A DNA stretch of 48,938 bases from Treponema sp. (GTDB lineage Bacteria; Spirochaetota; Spirochaetia; Treponematales; Breznakiellaceae): NCBI GenBank assembly GCA_009784975.1, contig WQXG01000015.1, positions 1 to 48,938 of the forward strand, read 5' to 3'. This document shows positions 16,049-24,412 of the stretch, one piece after another. A program made the position numbers and the translations under genes. The notes under the pieces were generated by a model, which was given only the letters and a program-made list of their open reading frames with translations, had not been told where the DNA came from and did no database searches. Each line of letters opens with the position of its first letter. The first letter of the stretch is position 1.

Positions 16049-17365
16049 ATGAAAAACAAAAACCACTTATACATTTTCTTCCTCCTGGTTATTTTCACCC
16101 TCAGTTTTTCGTGCAAAAAAACCGGTAACGGAGAAACAGAATTGGCGCGGGAAATTTTTAATTCTCTTAAGGGGCAGAAAGTAACAACCTACGGCTGGGC
16201 AGACCTTGCAAATGACGGCGAAGGTATGACTTACGCGAATCCTGATAATTTTATTTTAATTAATGACGAAAAGTATCCCACTGCAGAGAAAAAATATTTT
16301 GCGTTTATCGATGCAAATTATACAACTCGCCCTGATATCGCCGCAAACGGAGTAATAAGCCACAATGCGACGCATGTGAATAACAATCCAAAGTTTATAA
16401 TTATTTCCGGAGACATCGATCTTTCCAACGGCAGAATAACAGATGACGATAATTCTCATTTTGATCAATTTGGTCCCGCTCCCGATTACAGGAAAGTAAA
16501 CGGAGATATTGCGCTTAACATAGGTTCTAACACAACGATAATCGGCATTAACAACGCGCGTATTATGTTCGGAGGGCTTGTTATAAGTGACGGCAGAAAT
16601 AACATCATTATCCGCAATGTTACATTCTGGGATACGCATGGCTCAACTGCTCAGGATACAGATTTTTTCCCCAATTCCAAAGCAAACGCTACCGGGCTGC
16701 AGATCGAAGATGATCCCGGCGGTCATTCTATCTGGATAAATCATTGCAAATTTACAGATGGCACATGCAGCGATCTTGTGCGTAACTACAACCATGACGG
16801 CGCTTTTGACATAAAGTTCGGACGGTTTATTACCGTTTCCTGGAACGAGTTTACCAATCACGACAAGGTTATGCTGGTAGGCTCCAATGATAATACTCCT
16901 GCATCTCATCCCGAATTATTAAATTATATAAATCCGACAGAGCGTCAAATTACCCTGCATCACAATTATTTCCATGGTGTTACCCAGCGTATGCCGAGAA
17001 CCAGAGGTACCCAAATGCATGTTTACAATAACTATTATAATAACATTGGAAATATGGATAACGGCGGTTCTTACATGGGTCTCGGCGCTAATGCCCAATT
17101 CATTGTAGAAAACAATTATTTTGAGCCAAAAGTAAAACCCGAAAGCAAAACCATTGAATATTTTAACAGTGCCGCCGATCAAGCGTACCCGCCAAGGCTC
17201 TACTACAACGGAAACAATGTCCCAAATTCCAATTCCTCATGGTGGGGCAGAACATCAACTCCCATGGCAAGTTTATGGACGCCGGGTTATGATTACCCTC
17301 TTGATGATAACGCTGATTTGCCGGTATTAATCCCGGGGAAAGCGGGACCAACGCTGGAATTTTAG
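16049..17365 (+). CDS. Lipoprotein pectate lyase, PL1, single-domain paralogue
   Basis: 438 aa. Lipobox SFSC with Cys22, then directly a PL1 domain (about 30-438). It is strongly similar to the lyase domain of the gene at 4505, including EIFNSLKGQKVTT, SIWINHCKF, ITLHHNYFHGVTQR and QRMPRTRG (catalytic-equivalent R314). It lacks the Big and binding modules, so it is a soluble-type lyase anchored only by its lipid. AAAAAAGGAG precedes the ATG. It follows a strong terminator, so expression needs read-through or its own promoter; I see no clear one. Confidence 0.9.
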   Translation: MKNKNHLYIFFLLVIFTLSFSCKKTGNGETELAREIFNSLKGQKVTTYGWADLANDGEGMTYANPDNFILINDEKYPTAEKKYFAFIDANYTTRPDIAANGVISHNATHVNNNPKFIIISGDIDLSNGRITDDDNSHFDQFGPAPDYRKVNGDIALNIGSNTTIIGINNARIMFGGLVISDGRNNIIIRNVTFWDTHGSTAQDTDFFPNSKANATGLQIEDDPGGHSIWINHCKFTDGTCSDLVRNYNHDGAFDIKFGRFITVSWNEFTNHDKVMLVGSNDNTPASHPELLNYINPTERQITLHHNYFHGVTQRMPRTRGTQMHVYNNYYNNIGNMDNGGSYMGLGANAQFIVENNYFEPKVKPESKTIEYFNSAADQAYPPRLYYNGNNVPNSNSSWWGRTSTPMASLWTPGYDYPLDDNADLPVLIPGKAGPTLEF

Positions 17366-17384
17366 GGTTGCCGTCGCGTTCTCG

Positions 17385-17413
17385 TTGACCTGCTCTATTG
17401 GATACCCTATAAT
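17385..17413 (+). promoter_or_regulatory. Sigma70-type promoter of the 17420 gene
   Basis: TTGACC (17385-17390), a 17-nt spacer and TATAAT (17408-17413). The predicted transcription start, about 7 nt after the -10 box, coincides with the A of the ATG at 17420, so the mRNA would be leaderless. Confidence 0.75.
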
Positions 17414-17419
17414 TATTGT

Positions 17420-19009
17420 ATGAGAAGACGTTTGCCCATAGGCATCCAGGATTTTATAGGTATCCGCGAAGACGGGTTTTGTTATGTAGATAAAACCGAA
17501 AGGATTCATCAATTAATAACAGGTTCCGGGAAACAGTTTTTTTTATCCCGCCCGCGCCGTTTTGGAAAATCGCTTTTGTGTTCCACGCTAGGAGCCATTT
17601 TTGAGGGAAAACGGGAATTGTTCAGGAAAATCGCGGGATTCCCTGCCCTTGCCATTGATTCTCTGGACTGGGAATGGAAGAAACATCCGGTTATAAGACT
17701 TAGTTTAAATATTGGAAATTACAGCAAAGGTATTGATTTTCTTAATGAAACCTTGCAGGACGCGCTTTATAATATTGCTCAAAGTTATAATCTGGAGACA
17801 AGAGGAAAATTCCCTTCCCAGCAATTCTCCAATCTTATATTTGATATGCGAAAACTCTATAATGAAAAAGTCGTTGTAATTGTAGATGAATATGATAAAC
17901 CTTTATTAGATACAATTGGAAACAAGGAACTGCATATTGAAATGCGTAATGAATTAAGAGGATTTTTCGGCATTGTAAAATCATCTGATGAACATCTGCG
18001 ATTTGTATTTTTAACAGGCATAACCAAATTCTCTCATGTAAGCTTGTTTTCCGATTTAAACCATTTAAGTGATATAACCCTTGATCCTCGCTATTCAGAT
18101 ATTTGCGGCATAACACAGGAAGAAGTAGAAAAAAAATTCATGCCGGAGATAGATTCAATAATAAAAGAAAAAGGCATAAGCAAAGATGAATATATGAAAC
18201 AATTGCGCTGTTTTTACAACGGTTACCGGTTTTCTGATAAACCGTTAACAGTCTACAATCCTTTTGGTCTACTTCATCATTTTGATAAGAGTGGGAAATT
18301 TCTGCCCTACTGGTATGAATCCGGTACGCCGAATTTCCTGATAAATTTAATTACCTCTCAAAAGATAGACATTACTAAACTGGATAAACTGAAAATCGGC
18401 TACGATAGTTTCCGCAAGTACGATGTAGAGAACATGGAAGCCGAGCCGCTTTTGTACCAAACTGGATACCTTACTATATCGGAGTACGATGAGAAACGGA
18501 ACCGCTTTACCCTTGAATATCCAAATTTAGAAGTACGCTCTTCATTTTCAAAATCTTTGATTAAGCAGTACCTGAATGCTCCCGCTGACAAGGCAAACGC
18601 ATTGTTTAACAAGTTGCCGGATGCTCTTCTGGACGGTGATATTGAAGAAGCTGTAAATGTTTTGCGCCAATTTCTTGCCTCAATCCCCTACGACATCATC
18701 AAAGAAACGGAAAACTATTACCAAACCGCAATACACCTGATATTCACAATGCTGGGACTTAACTGCCGCTCCGAGGTACGCATAGCAGCAGGCAGAATAG
18801 ACACGCTTGTAGAAACGACGGATTTTGTTTACTGCTTTGAATTTAAACTGGACGGCAGTGCGGAAGAAGCCCTTGCGCAAATTAACAGCAAAGATTATCT
18901 TTTACCGTGGCAAGGTAGCGGAAAGAAACTCTTTAAAATCGGCGTGGTCTTTGACAAAAGCAAGCGCAATATCGGAGAATGGAAGAGCGAGAGTATCAGC
19001 AATGAATAA
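17420..19009 (+). CDS. AAA-ATPase-like/PD-(D/E)XK nuclease-like protein (DUF1703 type)
   Basis: 529 aa. The N-terminus MRRRLPIGIQDFIGIREDG...YVDKT is typical of the AAA-ATPase-like (PF09820) family. A Walker-A-like loop is in SRPRRFGKSLL (about 47-57) and a Walker B in VVVIVDEYDKPLLD (about 152-165). The C-terminal region has the PD-(D/E)XK_9 signature RIDTLVET...FEFKLDGSAEEALAQI (about 460-495). These proteins are abundant in Bacteroidetes and spirochaetes; their role is unresolved, with mobile or conflict functions suggested. Its own leaderless-type promoter separates it from the lyase operon. The next gene overlaps by 8 nt. Confidence 0.85.
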   Translation: MRRRLPIGIQDFIGIREDGFCYVDKTERIHQLITGSGKQFFLSRPRRFGKSLLCSTLGAIFEGKRELFRKIAGFPALAIDSLDWEWKKHPVIRLSLNIGNYSKGIDFLNETLQDALYNIAQSYNLETRGKFPSQQFSNLIFDMRKLYNEKVVVIVDEYDKPLLDTIGNKELHIEMRNELRGFFGIVKSSDEHLRFVFLTGITKFSHVSLFSDLNHLSDITLDPRYSDICGITQEEVEKKFMPEIDSIIKEKGISKDEYMKQLRCFYNGYRFSDKPLTVYNPFGLLHHFDKSGKFLPYWYESGTPNFLINLITSQKIDITKLDKLKIGYDSFRKYDVENMEAEPLLYQTGYLTISEYDEKRNRFTLEYPNLEVRSSFSKSLIKQYLNAPADKANALFNKLPDALLDGDIEEAVNVLRQFLASIPYDIIKETENYYQTAIHLIFTMLGLNCRSEVRIAAGRIDTLVETTDFVYCFEFKLDGSAEEALAQINSKDYLLPWQGSGKKLFKIGVVFDKSKRNIGEWKSESISNE

Positions 19010-19295
19010 CAACAAACCTTTATCTGGCTTAACCGGCGGGTTGCTTTGGAATATGAATTTTGAAAATATTGATTATATAAGAGATAAAGAACTTATTATT
19101 GAGAGGATTATAGAATCAGGAATGGAAAAGGATGAGATTATAATGTGGAAATTATATTCTTATGAAGATATTAAAAATGTTGCTGTAAATATTGAAAATC
19201 TTCATAAAGATGAAATTACTTATATGGCTTTTGTATTAAAAATTAATGAAACTGATTTTAGAAGTTATGGGAAAAAAATGTGGTATGAAAAGTAA
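19002..19295 (+). CDS. DUF6922-like protein, probable AbiE-type antitoxin partner
   Basis: 97 aa from the ATG at 19002, overlapping the preceding stop by 8 nt; an ATG at 19053 is an alternative. The pattern LLWNMNFENIDYIRDKELIIERIIESGMEKD followed by YSYEDIKNVAVN matches the DUF6922 type, which commonly precedes AbiEii/AbiGii nucleotidyltransferase toxins. The composition is clearly more AT-rich than the lyase genes. It lies 27 nt before the toxin-like gene. The antitoxin role is inferred from the pairing. Confidence 0.65.
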   Translation: MNNNKPLSGLTGGLLWNMNFENIDYIRDKELIIERIIESGMEKDEIIMWKLYSYEDIKNVAVNIENLHKDEITYMAFVLKINETDFRSYGKKMWYEK

Positions 19296-19322
19296 AATAT
19301 TATTTCAGAGGATAGTAACATA

Positions 19323-19979
19323 ATGTTGGTAAAAAATGCAGTTTCTTCTGAAATGCTGAATATTTTGAAGATATTACAAAATAATAAATTGTTTGAAAAT
19401 CATATATTGGCAGGAGGAACTGCACTTGCTTTTCAAATTGGTCATAGAACTTCTACGGATATTGACTTATTTACTTTTGAAAGACAAGATTCTGCTATAA
19501 TAACAGAATATTTTATTAAACAATTTATTAATTGCAATATAACTTTTGCAAGTGATGAATTTATACAAATATTTGTAAATAATGTTAAAATTGAACTTGT
19601 CCATCATGATTATAAAATAGTAAAAAGTCCAATATCAGAAGAAAATATAAAAATATTTGATAAAGTAGAAATTGCTGCTATGAAATTAAAAGCGATTCAA
19701 GGGAGGACTAAGGCTCGTGATTTTATTGATTTAGCCTATTTATTACAAGAGATGCCTCTTAAAAATATGTTTGAAATATATAAAGATAAATACGGAAATA
19801 TTAGCGAAAAAATGATAAAAAGAACAATATTAACAAAGTGCAAAACTATTAAAGATAATGATTGGTTGGTAGGTATAAAAATGTTGCGAAATGATATAAA
19901 GCCGGAGGATGTTTTAAATAGTATTGAAAAAGGAATAGAAGATTATAATAATTCTATTAATGTAGGCTCAATATACTGA
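19323..19979 (+). CDS. AbiEii/AbiGii-family nucleotidyltransferase toxin
   Basis: 218 aa. The nucleotidyltransferase signature LAGGTALAFQIGHRTSTDIDLF (about 30-51) contains the GG, the R-x-S/T and the D-x-D metal-binding residues. It is followed by a central DKVEIAAMKLKAIQGRTKARDFIDLAYLL typical of the AbiEii family (PF08843). Known relatives are type IV toxin-antitoxin toxins that transfer nucleotides to RNA and can abort phage infection. It pairs with the upstream DUF6922-like gene. AGAGGAT precedes the ATG. Low GC suggests horizontal acquisition into the pectin locus. Confidence 0.8.
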   Translation: MLVKNAVSSEMLNILKILQNNKLFENHILAGGTALAFQIGHRTSTDIDLFTFERQDSAIITEYFIKQFINCNITFASDEFIQIFVNNVKIELVHHDYKIVKSPISEENIKIFDKVEIAAMKLKAIQGRTKARDFIDLAYLLQEMPLKNMFEIYKDKYGNISEKMIKRTILTKCKTIKDNDWLVGIKMLRNDIKPEDVLNSIEKGIEDYNNSINVGSIY

Positions 19980-20011
19980 TTCTTTCTTTCATTCTTAGGG
20001 TATCAGATGCC

Positions 20012-20040
20012 TTGTACACCTTTGCTAAAGCTTGTATAAT
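20012..20040 (+). promoter_or_regulatory. Sigma70-type promoter of the AraC-type regulator
   Basis: TTGTAC (20012-20017), a 17-nt spacer and TATAAT (20035-20040). The predicted start falls on the A of the ATG at 20047, implying a leaderless transcript. There is no Shine-Dalgarno sequence. Confidence 0.75.
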
Positions 20041-20046
20041 ACCGTC

Positions 20047-23000
20047 ATGGCATATGAAAAAAAGCGAATTGGACTTGTTCTTGCCTCAATTCATACCGGG
20101 ATTTCCAGGAATATGTGGGAGGGATTTGTACGCGCTGCCGGTGCTGAAAATACCAGTCTTTTTATCTTTCCCGGCGGCAGGCTGAATGCCAGGCAGGATT
20201 TTGAAAATCTGCGTAATCCTGTATATAATCTTGCAAACGAAGAGAATCTGGACGGCTGTGTTTGCTGGAGTTCTTCCATTCAATATGCTCAATCAAAGGA
20301 AGATATAGCCCTTTTTCATTCAGGTTTTGAGGCTTTGCCGTATGTTACGCTTGGTTATAAGTCGCCGGGGTATCCGTGTGTGGAATATGATGCCTATAAT
20401 GCAATGAAGTCTTTGGTGAGCCACTGCATCAATGTTCACGGCGCCCGCAAGATTGCTTTTTTACGGGGACCTGCTTTTCATCAGTCGGCGCAGGCGCGTT
20501 ACGAAGGTTATTGCGATGCGTTAAAAGAGGCGGCTCTTCTTCCCGTAAAAGGTCTTGTTACAGACCCCTTTGACTGGAACGCCGGTGACATTGCGGCAAT
20601 TCAGCTTTTTCAGGAAAGGTCTTTGGTTCCCGGACGCGATTTTGATACTTTGATAGGTTCAAGCGATCTTATGGCGCTTGGAGCAATTAACTTCTTTTTA
20701 AAGCACGGGTTTCATGTTCCGTCCGATTACCACGCTGCCGGTTTTAACAATTCGGCAGAAAGCCGTGTTCTGGAAAGCCTGCTTTCTACGGTGCGCCTGC
20801 CTTATACAGAAATGAGCAGGGAAGCTTTTAAAAAACTGCTGGGTGTTATAAGCAAAAAAAAGCGCAAGACAGAAACGGATATTCTTTTAAATTGTGAGCT
20901 GATAACAAGGGAGTCTTGCGGCTGCGTCGGTATCAGCCCGCCGTATTTTCAGCCGCAAAAAACATTCTCTTTGGATTTTAGCCGGGGTGATATCGAAGAA
21001 ACTCTCATAAAAATGGCAGGTGATTATTTGGGGCTGGAAACATCTGTTATTAACAGCACTATACTGCCTGTTATACGCGCTTTGTTTCATGATACGCGGG
21101 ATGTTTTTTTCCGTCTGTTCGAAAAAGCGCTTGTTCGTTTTTTTTGCGCAGATCGTGAGCCGGACAGTCTTATAAAACTCATAGGCGAAGTTAAAGCCGG
21201 AGCTTTTAATGTTCCGGAAAAAATTATTGATCTGGAATCGGCTCTTTACCGCAGTATTTTTAAAATAAGGGAACATTTAACTGCCGCTGTCCGTCACGAA
21301 ACAGAAAGATGGAACTCCTGTTTAAATTCGCTAAAGTGCGATCTTCTTGGAACACGCGACCGTTTTTCGCTTGTGCAAAACCTTGCGCGTCATTTGCCTA
21401 AAATAGGAATAAATACTGTCGCGATTGTTCTTTACAGCAGCGAAAAAACTTCAATCTTTGTGGGCGGTTTTTCCGGCGAAGGGATTAGTTCCTTAAAGGA
21501 TCAGCGTTTTCCTTCACGGCTTCTTGTTCCCGCTTCTCTAAAATCGCAGTTCAGTGACGGAATTTTTATGGTGCAGCCGCTTTTTATCGATAACCGTTCG
21601 CTTGGTTACTTTGTTCATAACGCTCCCATAAACGACGGTGTTATTTTTGAGGAACTGCGTTCTGCCGTAAGTTATGCGCTAAAGGGTATTTTTCTTCTGG
21701 AAGAAACGGTGCAGGCAAAACGTATTGCAGAACAGGCGGAACGCGCAAAGACTGATTTTCTGCGTCTGCTGGAAGACGGTCTTTTTAGTCCTCTTTCAGG
21801 TATGGCAGAGCAGCTTGAAGCAATAGAAAAAAAAGCGGCTCTTCATGATATTAAAATTTTAAAAAATGATATTAACAATATAAAGGAATTTGTTTCTTCC
21901 AAAGAAACAGAAGCGCGCAGTATTATGGATTTTACCCTTGCAAGGGTAGACGAGTTGTCTTTGCGTAAAACTATTTTTGATCCGGAAGAACTTTTGCCCA
22001 AGATAGGCGCTTTCCCTCTGCTGTCAGGTGACACTGCGCGGCTTACCCAGTGTTTTTCGCTTATTCGCGAGCAGTACGGGGAATATATACCGGAATTAAC
22101 TTTTAATGGTTTTACTGTTACATTCCGGAAAAAAGCTGTTTTGGAAAAAACAAAGGCGCAAAAAACTGTTGTATCAGAAAAAGCGCGGCAGTTTAACATG
22201 CTGCTTGTAGAGCGGATTATTATGATGCACGGCGGTGTTTTTTCTTTAAGCAAGGATTATTGTACTGTTACACTGCCCTGGCCTACGCTTACAGGGGCAG
22301 AGCTTGCAAAAAATCCTGTTAGCGCTTCGGATCATGTGCTTGTTGTTTCTGATCACGAAACGCTTCCTGCCAATTTCTTTTCTCTGCCTCAGGTTCGGGA
22401 AGCTTCAAAAGTCATGTCCGGTAAAATCGCTTTTATAGCATGGAATGCTGCCGGTGCGGGGTCGGGTGATTTGGTAAAGGCGGCAAGTTTAAAAAACAAG
22501 AGCGCTCTTGCGGGTGTTCCGTTTCTTTGTTATGGGATGCCTGGATATAATCCTGGAAATGTTCCCGGAAACGTTCCCGGAAACTCTGCCCGCGGTGAAG
22601 GTCCCGCCTCCATTATTGACGCGATAGAATCTGCGCTTAAATCGCCCAAAAAGGGGACTATCCTCTTCATTGGATCACAGGAATACTGGAGCGGTTATTC
22701 CGATCAATTAATCGGCTCCCTTGCGAAAACTTCCGATAGTGACAGTTCCCGCCTTGTAAAAATACGCATTGATTCAATGTCCTCCTTTAATGAAACGGTG
22801 GGAGAGGTTAACCTGTCCATGATTGTGTTCAATTCCTTCGATTTGGAAGGAATTGCCGCTGTACGCCGTCACCCGCTAACCGTAATGGTCCCCATTTTGA
22901 TGATTAGTGACAAAATTGACAATGCCGAGGAGGTAACGGCTTTAAGTCAGTATTCAAGGCTTATTATCTGCCACCGGGCGGCTGTTTCCTCTGAGGAATT

Positions 23001-23364
23001 CAGGGCGCGTATCCAGGCTGTTATCGGCGGCGCCGAAATTTTGCCGCCCCATACCGGGGTTCTTGTAAAAAAAGCCATCCTCTATTTTGGACAGCGCGCT
23101 GAATCCCATATTTCCCGCTGGAAACTCGCGGATTCTGTCAATGTCAGCGAAGATTATCTTACCCGTATTTTCCACCGGGAGATGGGGCTTTCCCTATGGG
23201 ATTATTTAAGCCGTTTGCGGATTTTCCTTGCGGCTGAACTTTTACGGCGTACGGATGACACCATTCAGGATATCGCTTCCCGTACGGGTTTTCAGGATCA
23301 TGCCTATTTCTGCCGTGTTTTTAAAAAAATCTACGGGGTTCCGCCGGGACAAATGCGTAAATAA
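20047..23364 (+). CDS. Composite pectin-locus regulator: PBP-like sensor, pseudo-kinase, pseudo-receiver, AraC domain
   Basis: 1105 aa from the ATG at 20047; a TTG at 20032 overlaps the -10 box. Residues 1-290 resemble a LacI/periplasmic-binding-protein sensor (KRIGLVLASIHTG, GSSDLMALGAINFF) without its DNA-binding head and without a signal peptide. Around 568-586 a kinase dimerisation motif appears (KTDFLRLLEDGLFSPLSGM), with Asp577 where the phospho-His belongs. A degenerate ATPase tail follows (LLVERIIMMHGG, about 720-740). A receiver-like fold at about 870-990 has Asn929 in place of the phospho-Asp and lacks the acidic pocket. The AraC helix-turn-helix is at about 1000-1105. It lies 87 nt before the transporter genes and probably controls the locus by binding sugar. 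Confidence 0.8.
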   Translation: MAYEKKRIGLVLASIHTGISRNMWEGFVRAAGAENTSLFIFPGGRLNARQDFENLRNPVYNLANEENLDGCVCWSSSIQYAQSKEDIALFHSGFEALPYVTLGYKSPGYPCVEYDAYNAMKSLVSHCINVHGARKIAFLRGPAFHQSAQARYEGYCDALKEAALLPVKGLVTDPFDWNAGDIAAIQLFQERSLVPGRDFDTLIGSSDLMALGAINFFLKHGFHVPSDYHAAGFNNSAESRVLESLLSTVRLPYTEMSREAFKKLLGVISKKKRKTETDILLNCELITRESCGCVGISPPYFQPQKTFSLDFSRGDIEETLIKMAGDYLGLETSVINSTILPVIRALFHDTRDVFFRLFEKALVRFFCADREPDSLIKLIGEVKAGAFNVPEKIIDLESALYRSIFKIREHLTAAVRHETERWNSCLNSLKCDLLGTRDRFSLVQNLARHLPKIGINTVAIVLYSSEKTSIFVGGFSGEGISSLKDQRFPSRLLVPASLKSQFSDGIFMVQPLFIDNRSLGYFVHNAPINDGVIFEELRSAVSYALKGIFLLEETVQAKRIAEQAERAKTDFLRLLEDGLFSPLSGMAEQLEAIEKKAALHDIKILKNDINNIKEFVSSKETEARSIMDFTLARVDELSLRKTIFDPEELLPKIGAFPLLSGDTARLTQCFSLIREQYGEYIPELTFNGFTVTFRKKAVLEKTKAQKTVVSEKARQFNMLLVERIIMMHGGVFSLSKDYCTVTLPWPTLTGAELAKNPVSASDHVLVVSDHETLPANFFSLPQVREASKVMSGKIAFIAWNAAGAGSGDLVKAASLKNKSALAGVPFLCYGMPGYNPGNVPGNVPGNSARGEGPASIIDAIESALKSPKKGTILFIGSQEYWSGYSDQLIGSLAKTSDSDSSRLVKIRIDSMSSFNETVGEVNLSMIVFNSFDLEGIAAVRRHPLTVMVPILMISDKIDNAEEVTALSQYSRLIICHRAAVSSEEFRARIQAVIGGAEILPPHTGVLVKKAILYFGQRAESHISRWKLADSVNVSEDYLTRIFHREMGLSLWDYLSRLRIFLAAELLRRTDDTIQDIASRTGFQDHAYFCRVFKKIYGVPPGQMRK

Positions 23365-23450
23365 AACAGGTTTTTTCAAAAAAGAAGACGGAAAAGTCCA
23401 ACAATATCTCTGTATTTTTTGTTCTTATTTTTGTAAGATTAACTCCAGTT

Positions 23451-24404
23451 ATGAAAAGTTTAAACAATAGCGCGTTAAGACATTGGCGCGAGATCAAAAG
23501 GCATCGCTCTGTTTATCTGCTTCTTATCCTACCGGTAGCATATTTCATCATTTTTAGGTATTTCCCTATCTGGCACGGACAAATTGCGTTTAGGGATTTT
23601 ATGCCAAAAATCGGAATACCCGAATTAGACACAGATCGCGGTATTTTTAACAGCGCATGGATTGGTTTTACCCACTTTAGGACCTTTATAAGCGGGGAAT
23701 ATTTTCTTGAACTTATAAGAAATACCCTCATGTACAGTTTCGGAAAGCTGATCGTAAGCGTTCCCGCGGCTATTTTATTTGCAGTTATGCTGTTTGAATG
23801 TTCAAAACCAAAACTTGCAAAAATGGTACAGACACTTGCGTATCTTCCGCACTTCCTGTCTTGGGTTATCATGTACGGAATACTCCTGAGCTTGCTTGCT
23901 CCCGGTACCGGTATTTTTAATGATATTATCAAATTTTTTGGAGGGGAGACGGTCGACTTCCTGAACGATACAAAGACCTTCCCCTTCATTGTCATTCTTT
24001 CCGACGTCTGGAAGGAAATGGGATGGAGCGCCATTATCTTTATCGCGGCTCTTATCAGCATCGATCCTACATTGTTCGAAGCGGCAATGGTTGAAGGCGC
24101 TACCGCGGTTCAGCGTGTTTGGTATATCACCCTGCCGTCCATAAGGCCTGTTATCGTTATTGTCGTACTGTTAAGGCTTGGTACGGTGCTAGACGCGGGT
24201 TTCCATCAAATATTCATCCTTTACTCTCCCGCCGTTTACAGTGTGGCGGATATTATCGACACATGGGTATACCGTCAGGGACTTTTACACTTCCAGTTCG
24301 GTCTTGCGACCGCAGTTGGTCTTTTTAAAGGTTTCATCGGGATGTTATTAATTCTGTTTTCTAACTGGTTGGTAAAGAAAACAAGTGATTCTTCATTATT
24401 CTAG
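23451..24404 (+). CDS. ABC transporter permease, LplB/YtcP family
   Basis: 317 aa. Six hydrophobic segments and the binding-protein-dependent transport loop EAAMVEGATAVQRVWYITLPSIRP (about 206-229) mark a carbohydrate ABC permease. The opening HRSVYLLLILPVAYFIIFRYFPIWHGQIAFRDF is typical of LplB. It forms the inner-membrane channel with the next gene, 8 nt downstream. No ATPase subunit is encoded nearby; such systems usually share an MsmX-type ATPase. Probable substrates are unsaturated oligogalacturonides, inferred from context. Confidence 0.88.
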   Translation: MKSLNNSALRHWREIKRHRSVYLLLILPVAYFIIFRYFPIWHGQIAFRDFMPKIGIPELDTDRGIFNSAWIGFTHFRTFISGEYFLELIRNTLMYSFGKLIVSVPAAILFAVMLFECSKPKLAKMVQTLAYLPHFLSWVIMYGILLSLLAPGTGIFNDIIKFFGGETVDFLNDTKTFPFIVILSDVWKEMGWSAIIFIAALISIDPTLFEAAMVEGATAVQRVWYITLPSIRPVIVIVVLLRLGTVLDAGFHQIFILYSPAVYSVADIIDTWVYRQGLLHFQFGLATAVGLFKGFIGMLLILFSNWLVKKTSDSSLF

Positions 24405-24412
24405 GGGTTATT

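Noticed and set aside
17420..19009. Transposase or insertion sequence
   Set aside because: The protein fits the AAA-ATPase-like/PD-(D/E)XK_9 family and no flanking inverted repeats or target duplications are visible.
20047..23364. Calling this a true hybrid two-component histidine kinase
   Set aside because: The phospho-His and phospho-Asp positions are replaced, there is no membrane segment, and the AraC domain is fused to a PBP-like sensor, so phosphotransfer is not supported.
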